Source: Stenotrophomonas sp. Iso1 (lineage in GTDB: Bacteria; Pseudomonadota; Gammaproteobacteria; Xanthomonadales; Xanthomonadaceae). Taken from it: 64,000 nt of DNA. A program made the translations under genes and the position numbers. Below are positions 29,377-36,940 of the stretch, piece after piece (positions within the stretch are counted from its first letter, which is position 1; each line of letters begins with the position of its first letter). Under the pieces are notes generated by a model, which made no database searches, was not told the DNA's origin, and worked only from the letters and a program-made list of their open reading frames with translations. The DNA lies in NCBI RefSeq assembly GCF_027497995.1, contig NZ_JAODBT010000002.1, positions 372,001-436,000 of the forward strand, read 5' to 3'.

Positions 29377-30699
29377 ATGAACGTGGTATCTGCCTGGCTG
29401 CGGATTCCCTTCTGGCAGCGTGTGGTGGGCGGTTTTGTGCTGGGCGCGCTGGCCGGTTGGGTCTTGGGTCCGGCCGCTGAAACCTGGTTTGGCCCGTTGG
29501 GCGAGATCTACGTCACCTTGATCAAGATGATCGCGGTGCCACTGGTGTTCTTTGCGGTCATCAACGCCATCAGCTCGTTGCACGGCCAGAAGTCGGTGGC
29601 TGCGCTGGGCGGGCGTACCTTCCTGTGGTTCATCATCACTGCCACCCTGGCGGTGGGCATCGGGCTGGCGGTTGGCACGGTGATGCAGCCGGGTACTGGT
29701 GGGCTGAAGCTGAGCATGGACAGCGCCTACACCCCGCGCGACGTGCCCTCGGTGGCGCGGGTGTTGATGGATGTGGTGCCGTCGAATGTGTTCTACGCGC
29801 TGGCGGGCATCGGCACGCGGGTCAACGCCGCGGGTGAAACCGTGCTGGCGGCTGGACGCGGCTCGATCCTGCCGGTGATCTTCTTCGCTGGCCTGCTTGG
29901 CTTTGCCATGGTCAAGCTGGGTGAGAAGGTCACCGAGGCGCGCAAGCTGGTGGGCCAGCTCAGCGAAATCATGATCCAAGTCACCCGCTTCGTGCTGGAG
30001 ATGACACCGCTGGGTACCTTCGGCCTGATTGCGGGGCTGGTGGGTACTTACGGTTTCGAGAAGCTGCTGCCGCTGGGCAACTTCGTGTTGGCCCTGTACG
30101 TGGCGTGCGCATTGCACATCGTCATCGTCTACAGCGGCTTGTTGCTGGCGCACGGGCTTAACCCGATCAAGTTCTTCCGTGGCGCGGCGCCGGGTATGCA
30201 AGTGGCGTTTGTGGCCTCGTCAAGCTTTGCGGCGATGCCGGTGGCGATGCGTTCGATTACCGAAAATCTCGGCGTCAACAAGGATTACGCCTCGTTTGCG
30301 GTGCCGCTGGGTGCCAGCATCAAAATGGACGGCTGTGGTGCAATTTACCCGGCGCTGTGCGCGGTGTTCATCGCGCAATACACCGGTGTGCCGCTGACCC
30401 CGGAGCAATACGTGGTGGTGTTGATCGCCTCGGTGCTGGGCAGCTTCGGTACGGCGGGCGTGCCGGGTACGGCGGTGGTGATGGCCACCGTGGTGTTGAG
30501 CGCGGCGAACCTTCCCTTGGAGGCGATTGGTTACCTGTACGCCATCGATCGCATCCTCGACATGATGCGCACCATGACCAACGTGACCGGGCAGATGGTG
30601 GTGCCGGTGATCGTGGCCAAGGAAACCGGCCTGCTCGATCAGCAGGTCTATGACGCCGCAGGCACTGTCGGCGTCGGGAGTGGCGATAGCCGCACGTGA
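29377..30699 (+). CDS. Dicarboxylate/amino acid:cation symporter (DAACS family)
   Basis: A 440-residue inner-membrane carrier of the SDF/DctA-GltP family. It has eight or more hydrophobic segments, the re-entrant loop ASSSFAAMP (in place of the usual SSS-x-x-TLP), and the substrate/Na region ASIKMDGCGAIYPA. The C-terminal hairpin contains DRILDMMRTMTNVTGQ, equivalent to the D-R-x-x-D-M-x-R-T-x-x-N-V of the family. It transports C4-dicarboxylates, glutamate or aspartate with H+ or Na+; substrate not predictable. Transcribed alone, divergent from the alkaline phosphatase. The ATG at 29377 matches the usual N-terminus. Confidence 0.9.
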   Translation: MNVVSAWLRIPFWQRVVGGFVLGALAGWVLGPAAETWFGPLGEIYVTLIKMIAVPLVFFAVINAISSLHGQKSVAALGGRTFLWFIITATLAVGIGLAVGTVMQPGTGGLKLSMDSAYTPRDVPSVARVLMDVVPSNVFYALAGIGTRVNAAGETVLAAGRGSILPVIFFAGLLGFAMVKLGEKVTEARKLVGQLSEIMIQVTRFVLEMTPLGTFGLIAGLVGTYGFEKLLPLGNFVLALYVACALHIVIVYSGLLLAHGLNPIKFFRGAAPGMQVAFVASSSFAAMPVAMRSITENLGVNKDYASFAVPLGASIKMDGCGAIYPALCAVFIAQYTGVPLTPEQYVVVLIASVLGSFGTAGVPGTAVVMATVVLSAANLPLEAIGYLYAIDRILDMMRTMTNVTGQMVVPVIVAKETGLLDQQVYDAAGTVGVGSGDSRT

Positions 30700-30725
30700 G
30701 TCTGGCGAAATTGCAGTACATACCA

Positions 30726-30757
30726 ACGAAGGTCGGCTTGCCGGCCTTCGTCTTTTT
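30726..30757 (+). terminator. Rho-independent terminator after the symporter
   Basis: ACGAAGG (30726-30732) pairs with CCTTCGT (30745-30751) over an inner G-C stem, followed by TCTTTTT. It isolates the downstream amyloid operon from read-through. Confidence 0.85.
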
Positions 30758-30863
30758 CTGCTCATCCAATTGAGGATGTGCCTCGCTGAGCGGGGCGTGG
30801 TGCCACGCAGAGCAGCACTCAACGATGACGCGGGAGCTGTTTTCTGCACCGATGTAGCAGGGT

Positions 30864-30948
30864 GTAACAAGGGCCTGTAACACGGTTGATACACCGGCTG
30901 GAGAACCGCACTGCAGCGTGCTGTGGTTCCGTGAATGGCGGCCGGTGT
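30864..30948. promoter_or_regulatory. Repeat-rich region, candidate activator sites for the fap-like operon
   Basis: Within about 95-190 bases upstream of the sigma-54 promoter lie a direct repeat TGTAACA (30864-30870 and 30877-30883), an inverted pair ACACCGGC/GCCGGTGT (30892-30899 and 30941-30948), and a nested dyad GAACC-GCAC-CTGCAG-GTGC-GGTTC (30903-30929). This is where upstream activating sequences of a sigma-54 activator are normally found. Which element, if any, is bound is not known. Confidence 0.4.
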
Positions 30949-31040
30949 GTACCCACGCGCAGCCGGCCAGCTGTGACAGGGATACAGTTGAGCGGGCTGC
31001 TCGTCAGGCTAACTGCATTGTTTTAATTGAAGAAAGTGAG

Positions 31041-31056
31041 TTGGCACGGTTGCTGC
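31041..31056 (+). promoter_or_regulatory. Sigma-54 (RpoN) -24/-12 promoter of the fap-like operon
   Basis: TTGGCACGGTTGCTGC matches the consensus YTGGCACG-N4-TTGC with the invariant GG (-24) and GC (-12) at exact spacing; the only difference is C for the first T of TTGC. Transcription should begin near 31067, about 25 bases before the ATG at 31092. An AT-rich stretch (31021-31036) lies just upstream. Confidence 0.8.
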
Positions 31057-31091
31057 TCTTAGTCCCCTCGTCGGATCACCTGGACGAGGCA

Positions 31092-31628
31092 ATGGACAGC
31101 AGGATCAGTAATCGCATCACCGGCTTCATCGGCGCTTTGGTGCTGGTGGCGGCCAGCAGCTCGGCAGTACAGGCATCGGGGGCGCGTCAGGGTGTAAAGG
31201 CGCAACCGGGCGAGATCGTGTTGCTGCGTGATGTCTCGGCGCGGCCGGCGTATCGCATGCAGCCGCCGGGTATGGCGTTGATTGCCGATCCGTCGCCTCG
31301 CAAGGAACTGGCCTCAGCATTGGGCGCCGGTGGCATGGATGAGCTCAGCGATGCGGACTACGCTTCCATGGAGTCCGGTTTGGCAGGTAATTCGGTGGCC
31401 GGCCAGCACGGCCAGACCACGGTCGAACGTGTCACCTCCGGCATGGTCGGTGGCACGTTGGGACGCGTTACCGGAGACGGCGGAATGCTGTCCGGTGGCC
31501 AGCTCGCACGCAGCATCGGCGGCCCAATGGGCGCGGTGGGCGGTGCGACCCGCGGCATTGGTGATCAGGTGCGTGGCGCATTGGCGCAGTTCCCGCTGGG
31601 GCAACCTGCAGGGCCGGGTGGCAAATGA
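31092..31628 (+). CDS. FapA-position exported protein of the fap-like operon
   Basis: A 178-residue protein: signal peptide (ITGFIGALVLVAASSSAVQA), a polar segment, then LSDADYASM at residues 85-93, and a Gly-rich C-terminal third. The frame extends upstream to a GTG at 30918, but that would place the sigma-54 promoter inside the gene, so the ATG at 31092 (GGACGAGG just upstream) is preferred. First gene of a six-gene operon and overlaps the next by four bases. Position and size match FapA, thought to chaperone or regulate the Fap fibre subunits in Pseudomonas, but sequence alone does not prove homology. The LSDADY motif recurs elsewhere in the operon. Confidence 0.6.
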   Translation: MDSRISNRITGFIGALVLVAASSSAVQASGARQGVKAQPGEIVLLRDVSARPAYRMQPPGMALIADPSPRKELASALGAGGMDELSDADYASMESGLAGNSVAGQHGQTTVERVTSGMVGGTLGRVTGDGGMLSGGQLARSIGGPMGAVGGATRGIGDQVRGALAQFPLGQPAGPGGK

Positions 31629-32263
31629 GCCGGCACCTTCTGACACAGATCATCGGGCTGGTCATGGGCGTAGCAATGGCTACGCCGGCGCTGGCGCAAT
31701 CCAGGGCCGATCCCTATGCGGGCATGTTGTCGTATCTGTCCACTGACGCGCGTATCGACGGCAATGCGCTGGCCGGCGCCAATGGCGCGATTCTGGTCAA
31801 CCAGGCCGCTGGTGATCTGAACCTGCAGGCCAACCTGCACAGCTTTGCCAGTGGCCAGCATGCCAGCGCAAGCGTGGCCTCAGTGCAGCGGCGCAATTCA
31901 GATGTCTTCAACAACCCGATGCAGGCCAGCGCCCGCATCGCAGGCAATGCATTGGCCGGTGCCAGTGGCATTGCATCGATCAATCAGGCCAGTGGCGGCG
32001 GCAACTCGGAATTGAACTCCGTGACCGCGACATTGGCCGCACAGGGCATACGCGAGGCAAGTGACGAAGCAATGGCTTCGTCCGCTGCGCTCGCGTCGGC
32101 GGGGGAGCAGTCTGCTGCCAATGATCCACGCGCCACACGAAAAGTGGGCGTGGAAGCATCCGCAATGCGCGGGTTTGACGGTGTGCTGCAACTCAATCAG
32201 ATCGCGGGATCAGGCAATGCAGCGGAGAACAGATTCAGCATCTCCGTGCAGGGCACCCCGTGA
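31625..32263 (+). CDS. fapB: FapB-like minor amyloid fibre subunit (adhesin-like)
   Basis: A 212-residue exported protein (signal peptide ends ALAQ). Three imperfect repeats (residues 43-75, 104-138, 179-208) share the pattern G-N-A-L-A-G-A-x-G-x-x-x-x-N-Q-A-x-G-x-x-N, ending with a polar strand. Asn/Gln/Gly/Ala-rich repeats with N-Q and G-N at fixed spacing are the hallmark of Fap amyloid subunits. Size and operon position fit FapB, the proposed nucleator. No Cys is present. Start codon overlaps the previous stop (ATGA). The third repeat resembles one in the FapE-like protein downstream. Confidence 0.75.
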   Translation: MSRHLLTQIIGLVMGVAMATPALAQSRADPYAGMLSYLSTDARIDGNALAGANGAILVNQAAGDLNLQANLHSFASGQHASASVASVQRRNSDVFNNPMQASARIAGNALAGASGIASINQASGGGNSELNSVTATLAAQGIREASDEAMASSAALASAGEQSAANDPRATRKVGVEASAMRGFDGVLQLNQIAGSGNAAENRFSISVQGTP

Positions 32264-32310
32264 GCAACGTTCCATCCACCCGATCCATCAGAAAATCTGA
32301 AGAGGGCACC

Positions 32311-33765
32311 ATGAAAGCGAATAAATGGACAGTACTCGCTATGGCGGTCACCGCACTGACAACCAGTGCAGCGGCCAATGCGGCGGACGACCAGAACGTG
32401 AGCGCGAACATCGATCACCAGCACAACGTGACCGAAACGCGCAACAACGCCACCAATAACTGGAACGCCAACACCAACGTCAATACCAACGTAAACACCA
32501 ATGTCGATACCGACATTGACCTGAAGCTGGATGCTGCAGCCAGGCTGCGTTACTCCGACACGCGTAGCAATACCGATACGCGTACCAACACCGAGACCAC
32601 CAGCACCTGGTCCAGCGACGTCACCGAGAACGTCAACAAGACCTCCAACATCAGTGCCGACGAGCGTAAGGAAAAGAACAACCACGGCGTCGATGTGAAT
32701 CTTGAAAAGGACATGCGCCTGAGTTCGGATGTCAGCTTCTCCGGTGACCCGACCATCACCGGTGACATCAACCTGGACTCGGCCGCGATTGCCATCATCG
32801 ACAACCGTCAGTCGATCTCCGACAACCATGCCGAAAACGGCCTGTTGCAGAACGACGCGTCGATTGCCGATGACGTGGGTTCTGATGCCTCGGGCAATCT
32901 GGGCTTCAACGTCGCCGCCGGCGACAACAACGCCCAGGACAATGCGGCTGCATTGTCGGCTGCGGATGCTTCTTTCAGCTTCGGCATGGCCGATGCGGAA
33001 GTGTTCGTACACCAGAGCGGCATGAACAACACGACCATGAACTACGGTGTGACCAACACCGCAGGGATCGGCGGCAACGCTTTCTCCGGGGCAGCCGGCA
33101 ACATCGGCGTGAACGTCACCTCGGGCAACAACAACGAGCAGAAGAACGCCCTGGCCGCTTCGGTGGCCACCAGCGCCTATGCAACCTCGAGCATCAGCTC
33201 CAACCAGGTGTCCTCGGGTAACGAGGTGAACAACGATGGCTACTACGACTATGTCGTGAACAGCTATGCCATCAACATGAGCGGCAAGGTAGCCGGCACC
33301 ACCAAGGGCACCGGTACCGGCACCTATAACGGCACCGGCAACTCCTACCAGAAGACCAACTTCTACCCGGATAACTGGGCAGGCGACACGCATCCGGCAG
33401 GTGACCAGACAGGCCACTCGGATTGGGACAACCAGACCCAGGGTGCTGTAGCCAACCCGAACAAGCCGGGCGTGGGTGGCATGGCGTGGGATACCGACGA
33501 GAAGGGCAACCTGAGCTTCTCGGAAATGGGTACCGCCGATCTGACCGCAAGTTTGAGCGGCCATGTGATCGACGTGGATTGGATCGCGGTTGATGCGACC
33601 AATACCGCCAGCCTGTCGGGCAGCGCGTTCTCCAGCGCCTCCGGCAATATCGGCGTCAACGTGTCCTCGGGCACTGGCAACCTGCAGGCCAACAGCCTGG
33701 CATTGGCGGTTGCACAGCCCTCCACGGGCGGCGGCGGTGGTGGCGGTGGTGAAACCACTCCGTAA
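32311..33765 (+). CDS. fapC: FapC-like major amyloid fibre subunit
   Basis: A 484-residue exported protein (signal ALTTSAAANA). Residues about 30-115 are Asn/Thr-rich, including four NTNV-like units. Three core repeats follow the pattern G-N-[IL]-G-[VF]-N-V-x-[SA]-G-x-x-N-x-Q-x-N at residues 195-211, 263-279 and 445-461, separated by linkers of 51 and 165 residues. This is the R1-L1-R2-L2-R3 plan of Pseudomonas FapC. The protein ends with Gly8-ETTP and has no Cys, unlike Pseudomonas FapC, which carries a C-terminal C-x-x-C. The ATG at 32311 has AGAGGG upstream; an in-frame GTG at 32260 overlaps fapB. A hairpin follows at 33813. Confidence 0.8.
   Translation: MKANKWTVLAMAVTALTTSAAANAADDQNVSANIDHQHNVTETRNNATNNWNANTNVNTNVNTNVDTDIDLKLDAAARLRYSDTRSNTDTRTNTETTSTWSSDVTENVNKTSNISADERKEKNNHGVDVNLEKDMRLSSDVSFSGDPTITGDINLDSAAIAIIDNRQSISDNHAENGLLQNDASIADDVGSDASGNLGFNVAAGDNNAQDNAAALSAADASFSFGMADAEVFVHQSGMNNTTMNYGVTNTAGIGGNAFSGAAGNIGVNVTSGNNNEQKNALAASVATSAYATSSISSNQVSSGNEVNNDGYYDYVVNSYAINMSGKVAGTTKGTGTGTYNGTGNSYQKTNFYPDNWAGDTHPAGDQTGHSDWDNQTQGAVANPNKPGVGGMAWDTDEKGNLSFSEMGTADLTASLSGHVIDVDWIAVDATNTASLSGSAFSSASGNIGVNVSSGTGNLQANSLALAVAQPSTGGGGGGGGETTP
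32470..32517 (+). repeat. Four 12-base tandem units inside the major subunit gene
   Basis: Four consecutive units of four codons (Asn-Thr-Asn-Val, the last drifting to Asp-Thr-Asp-Ile) give an imperfect 12-base tandem repeat encoding part of the Asn/Thr-rich region. Confidence 0.75.
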
Positions 33766-33812
33766 CCGGAAACGTCATCCGCTTGGATGATGCTCCAGTC
33801 CTGAGCAACAAG

Positions 33813-33836
33813 CCCGGTCATCCGCCAATGACCGGG
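33813..33836 (+). promoter_or_regulatory. Intercistronic hairpin after the major subunit gene
   Basis: CCCGGTCAT (33813-33821) and ATGACCGGG (33828-33836) form a perfect 9-bp stem with a 6-base loop, 48 bases after the fapC-like stop and about 80 before the peptidase start. There is no T-run, so it is more likely an mRNA-stabilising or partial-termination element favouring high subunit expression than an operon end. Confidence 0.6.
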
Positions 33837-33915
33837 TGATTCCGGGAGCCCCTTGTTCCTCTCCCCCGTGGAGCTGGGGCTCCCACCTGCTGATGTTTTG
33901 GGAGATGCGATTCTC

Positions 33916-34617
33916 ATGTTTCGCAAGACCGTGATCATGGCTTGTGCATTGCTGATGGCACCGCAGATGGTGCACGCCGGCGACGTCGCCTTCAGTGGCG
34001 TGTTGCCCAATGGCGGGCTGTACAACGGCCAGGTAGAGAGCATGCAGGAGCGTCGTTTCCGCAACCTGGTGCGACAGCACACCGATTACAGCTGCGGTGC
34101 TGCTGCATTGGCCACCATTCTCAAACATGCCTACCACTTGAACACCGACGAGGCGACGGTGATCGAAGGGATGATGGGCGTGGCTGATCCGGAACTGGTC
34201 CACCAGCGTGGCTTTTCGCTGCTGGATATCAAGCGTTACGTCGAGTCGTTGGGCATGCGCGGACGTGGCTATCGCGTCAACGAAGATCGCTTGGCGAGCC
34301 TGCGTGTGCCAGGGCTGGTGCTGATGGATGTGCGCGGCTTCCGCCACTTCGTCGTGCTCAAGCAGGTGCGCGACGACATGGCCGAGATCGGCGACCCGAT
34401 CCTCGGCAACCGGCTGGTGCCACTGAAAGAGTTTCTCGAAGCATGGCCGTCACGCGCGGTGTTTGTGGTGATAGGCAGCGACTTCGACCGCAACACGGCA
34501 CTACTGCAACCCAGTGAAAAACCAAGCGCGCGAGCGCTGGCCGCACGCCAGGGGCGTGGGCCGATAACCGATGCCGAACTGGTCGACTTCGGGTTTACCC
34601 ATGCCGACCTGTTCTGA
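33916..34617 (+). CDS. fapD: FapD-like C39 family cysteine peptidase
   Basis: A 233-residue exported protein (signal ending VHAG). The C39 peptidase domain has Gln54 (oxyanion), the nucleophile Cys60 in DYSCGAAAL, His144 in RHFVVL and Asp160 in GDP: a complete triad. C39 domains usually cut double-glycine leaders at ABC exporters; FapD is the stand-alone periplasmic form needed for Fap export. The tail (residues 217-233) contains ITDAELVDF, which resembles motifs in two other proteins of this operon. ATG at 33916 follows GGGAGA; an upstream TTG (33853) would add residues before the signal peptide. Confidence 0.85.
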   Translation: MFRKTVIMACALLMAPQMVHAGDVAFSGVLPNGGLYNGQVESMQERRFRNLVRQHTDYSCGAAALATILKHAYHLNTDEATVIEGMMGVADPELVHQRGFSLLDIKRYVESLGMRGRGYRVNEDRLASLRVPGLVLMDVRGFRHFVVLKQVRDDMAEIGDPILGNRLVPLKEFLEAWPSRAVFVVIGSDFDRNTALLQPSEKPSARALAARQGRGPITDAELVDFGFTHADLF

Positions 34618-34629
34618 AGGAGCAATGTC

Positions 34630-35403
34630 ATGAACCACTTCAAACCCTGCCTGCTGGTGCTTGCGCTGATACTCGCGCTGCCCGTCCAGGCCGGAGAAAA
34701 CGAAAGCACAGCACGTCCGGGCAAGGGACTGCATGAAATCCCCGATGCCGAACTCAACTTGATGCGCGGGCGCTACACCGTCGGTGGCAACGCGGTGGCC
34801 TGGTTCGGTGTGACCATGATTTCCACCTGGCAGGCCGCCAACGGCCAGAGCCTGCAGGGCGCACTCACGCTGGGCATGGATTTCAGTAAGGGCAATACAC
34901 CCAAAATCACCTTTACGCCGAGCGTCAACATCACTGCGGCCAATGCACCGCTGCCCGATGCCAGTGGCCGTGCCATTGACGGCAGTGGGTTGCAGAACGT
35001 CTCCGGCCTGAGCCAGAGCGTGCAGATTGCTGGCGACGGCAACCGGGCCAGCAACGTCCTGCATTTGAACGTACGCAATGACGGCGTGATCCCGGGGCAG
35101 GGGAGTGGAGGCGGAGCAAGCACCGCCACGGCACTGGCGGGCGATGCCAGTGCCACGGCCAGCTTTGACGGCAACACCGCGCAGTTGCAGCTGCGCATGG
35201 AAGGCCAAGGGGCGGTGCAGCAGTGGATGCGCAGTGGCAGCGTGGGCCAGAGCATCCAGTTGATGGCCGACGGTCAGCAGGTGGGCAACCGCCTGCAGAT
35301 CGATCTGGTCAGGCAATCGTTGGGCGGCAACTTGCCGCTGGCACAGAACGTGGCGCAAGCCATCACGCTCAATCGGGGGATTGGCGGGGTGGGTGGCCAG
35401 TGA
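34630..35403 (+). CDS. FapE-like exported protein with leader-like motif and amyloid-type repeats
   Basis: A 257-residue protein: signal peptide ending VQAG, then IPDAELNLMRGR at residues 37-48. This fits the double-glycine leader pattern (hydrophobic -12, E-8, L-7, M-4, G-2) except for Arg at -1. Two internal repeats follow: QSVQIAGDGNRASNVLHLNV and QSIQLMADGQQVGNRLQIDL. The first resembles repeat 3 of the FapB-like subunit. GAAGGAG lies 8 bases before the ATG. Position and size match FapE, a minor component or processing partner of Fap fibres; homology beyond that is inference. Confidence 0.65.
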   Translation: MNHFKPCLLVLALILALPVQAGENESTARPGKGLHEIPDAELNLMRGRYTVGGNAVAWFGVTMISTWQAANGQSLQGALTLGMDFSKGNTPKITFTPSVNITAANAPLPDASGRAIDGSGLQNVSGLSQSVQIAGDGNRASNVLHLNVRNDGVIPGQGSGGGASTATALAGDASATASFDGNTAQLQLRMEGQGAVQQWMRSGSVGQSIQLMADGQQVGNRLQIDLVRQSLGGNLPLAQNVAQAITLNRGIGGVGGQ

Positions 35404-35456
35404 ACGGCCCGTGCACGGCACGGGCATCGACATGGACAACGCAGAGGAACACGACA

Positions 35457-36782
35457 ATGAACCGACTGGCGATGGCGGCGCTGGTGAGTCTGGCTGTGGT
35501 TTCGCCTTCAGTGGCGGCGCAGGAGGCGAAGGCCAGCAACAGCAGTGATGAAGAAGATGTGCGGGCGTTGGTGACGCAGTTGGAAGCGCTCAAGGCCAGC
35601 TACGCGCAGGAAGTGCGGCGGCTGCGCGAACTGGATATGCAGGTGCAGGCGATCCAGGCGCGAGTAGGTGGCAAGACGGCGCAGGCCATGGCCCCGGCAC
35701 CGGTGCCACCGCAGGCAGCGGCGATCACCGCCGAGGCGGCACAGGCGGCGCAGAAGCCGGCGGGATCCGGCGAAGGCTATGCCAGCAGCGCCGTCGAGGC
35801 GCAGGAAGCCAAAGAGGCTGCACGACGCAGCGTGGATGACGTCAAACAACAGCAGTCGGCACTGTTCAACCGTCGCCTTACGCTGGAGAACAGCGTCAGT
35901 TACGCGCGCTATGACCGCAAGCAGCTCACGCTCAACGGCTTCCTGGCGCTGGATGCGATCTTCCTGGGCAACATCGCCATCGAGAACGTGGAGTCCGATT
36001 CGGTCACCTACAACTTCGCTGCGCGCTGGGGCCTGAATCCACGGCTGACCTTGAACCTGGACGTGCCCTACCTCGCACGCAAAACCATTTATCAGAAGGG
36101 GGGCGCCGGCGGCTCGGCCGCCGCCATCGCACAGGAGGAAACCCACGGCACCGGCATTGGTGATGTGACTGCCAGTGCCAACTACAAACTGTTCAGCGAA
36201 CGTGGCTGGCGTCCGGAAACCGTACTGACCGGCGGCGTCACCGCACCGACGGGCCGCGAACCCTATGGCCTGGACTGGAAGGTGATCGAACGCGACGACG
36301 ACGACTTCATCCGTTTTGCGGTGCCCGCCAAGCAGCCCACGGGCAACGGCATGTGGCAGGCCAACCTGGGCTTGTCGGCGGTGAAGACGGCGGACCCGGC
36401 GATCCTGTTCGCAAACCTGGGTTACATCCATTCGTTCAAGCGCAGCTTTGACGACATTGATGCCAACCCGGACACGACCAATCCGGGTGAGGTGAAGCTG
36501 GGCGGCTCGTACTACTTCGGCGCTGGTATCGCCTTCGCCTTCAACGAACGCACCAGCCTGAGCATCTCTTTCAGCGACAAGCTCAGCGCACGTGCGTCTA
36601 CCCGCTATAAGGACGGCAGGTGGATGAAAGTGATCGGCAGCGACGCAAATGCCGGCACGCTGAATCTTGGCGTGACTTACGCACTCACCTCGAAGGCGAC
36701 GTTCGTCAGCATGCTCGGCATCGGCCTGACACCGGATGCTCCTGACTTCAGCCTGGCGTTCAAGGTGCCGTACATGCTTTGA
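35457..36782 (+). CDS. fapF: FapF-like outer-membrane amyloid exporter
   Basis: A 441-residue protein. Signal peptide (ending VAAQ), then a heptad-rich coiled coil (about residues 30-65, EEDVRALVTQLEALKASYAQ onward), a Pro/Ala linker, a second helix (about 110-130) and a beta-barrel of alternating strands ending FKVPYML. This matches FapF, a trimer of 12-stranded barrels gated by an N-terminal coiled coil, which carries FapB and FapC to the surface. The ATG at 35457 with AGAGGA upstream gives a normal signal peptide; a longer frame from 35223 overlaps the previous gene. Last gene of the operon, with a strong terminator 56 bases downstream. Confidence 0.8.
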   Translation: MNRLAMAALVSLAVVSPSVAAQEAKASNSSDEEDVRALVTQLEALKASYAQEVRRLRELDMQVQAIQARVGGKTAQAMAPAPVPPQAAAITAEAAQAAQKPAGSGEGYASSAVEAQEAKEAARRSVDDVKQQQSALFNRRLTLENSVSYARYDRKQLTLNGFLALDAIFLGNIAIENVESDSVTYNFAARWGLNPRLTLNLDVPYLARKTIYQKGGAGGSAAAIAQEETHGTGIGDVTASANYKLFSERGWRPETVLTGGVTAPTGREPYGLDWKVIERDDDDFIRFAVPAKQPTGNGMWQANLGLSAVKTADPAILFANLGYIHSFKRSFDDIDANPDTTNPGEVKLGGSYYFGAGIAFAFNERTSLSISFSDKLSARASTRYKDGRWMKVIGSDANAGTLNLGVTYALTSKATFVSMLGIGLTPDAPDFSLAFKVPYML

Positions 36783-36837
36783 GCGCAGTAGTAAGCGTGC
36801 GCGCAGAGGATGAAGTGTGAGGGATAGCGGAAGGCAA

Positions 36838-36886
36838 CAACTGCCCCGCTAATGCCGAGCCATGTTCGGCAGGGGCAGTTGCTTTT
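36838..36886. terminator. Terminator between fap-like operon and its convergent regulator
   Basis: CAACTGCCCC (36838-36847) pairs with GGGGCAGTTG (36872-36881), followed by CTTTT. Nested inside is a second palindrome, TGCCGAG/TTCGGCA (36853-36859, 36865-36871), which resembles Xanthomonadaceae REP/SMAG stems but lacks the GTAG start. Confidence 0.85.
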
Positions 36887-36940
36887 GCTTTCGTTTCCAA
36901 ACCTTAGCTTAGCCTCGACACTCCAGCGCAGCGTGGCTTT

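Noticed and set aside
30918..31091. Upstream in-frame extension of the first fap-like gene from a GTG at 30918
   Set aside because: It would bury the sigma-54 promoter inside the coding region and place about 58 residues before a clear signal peptide; ATG 31092 fits better.
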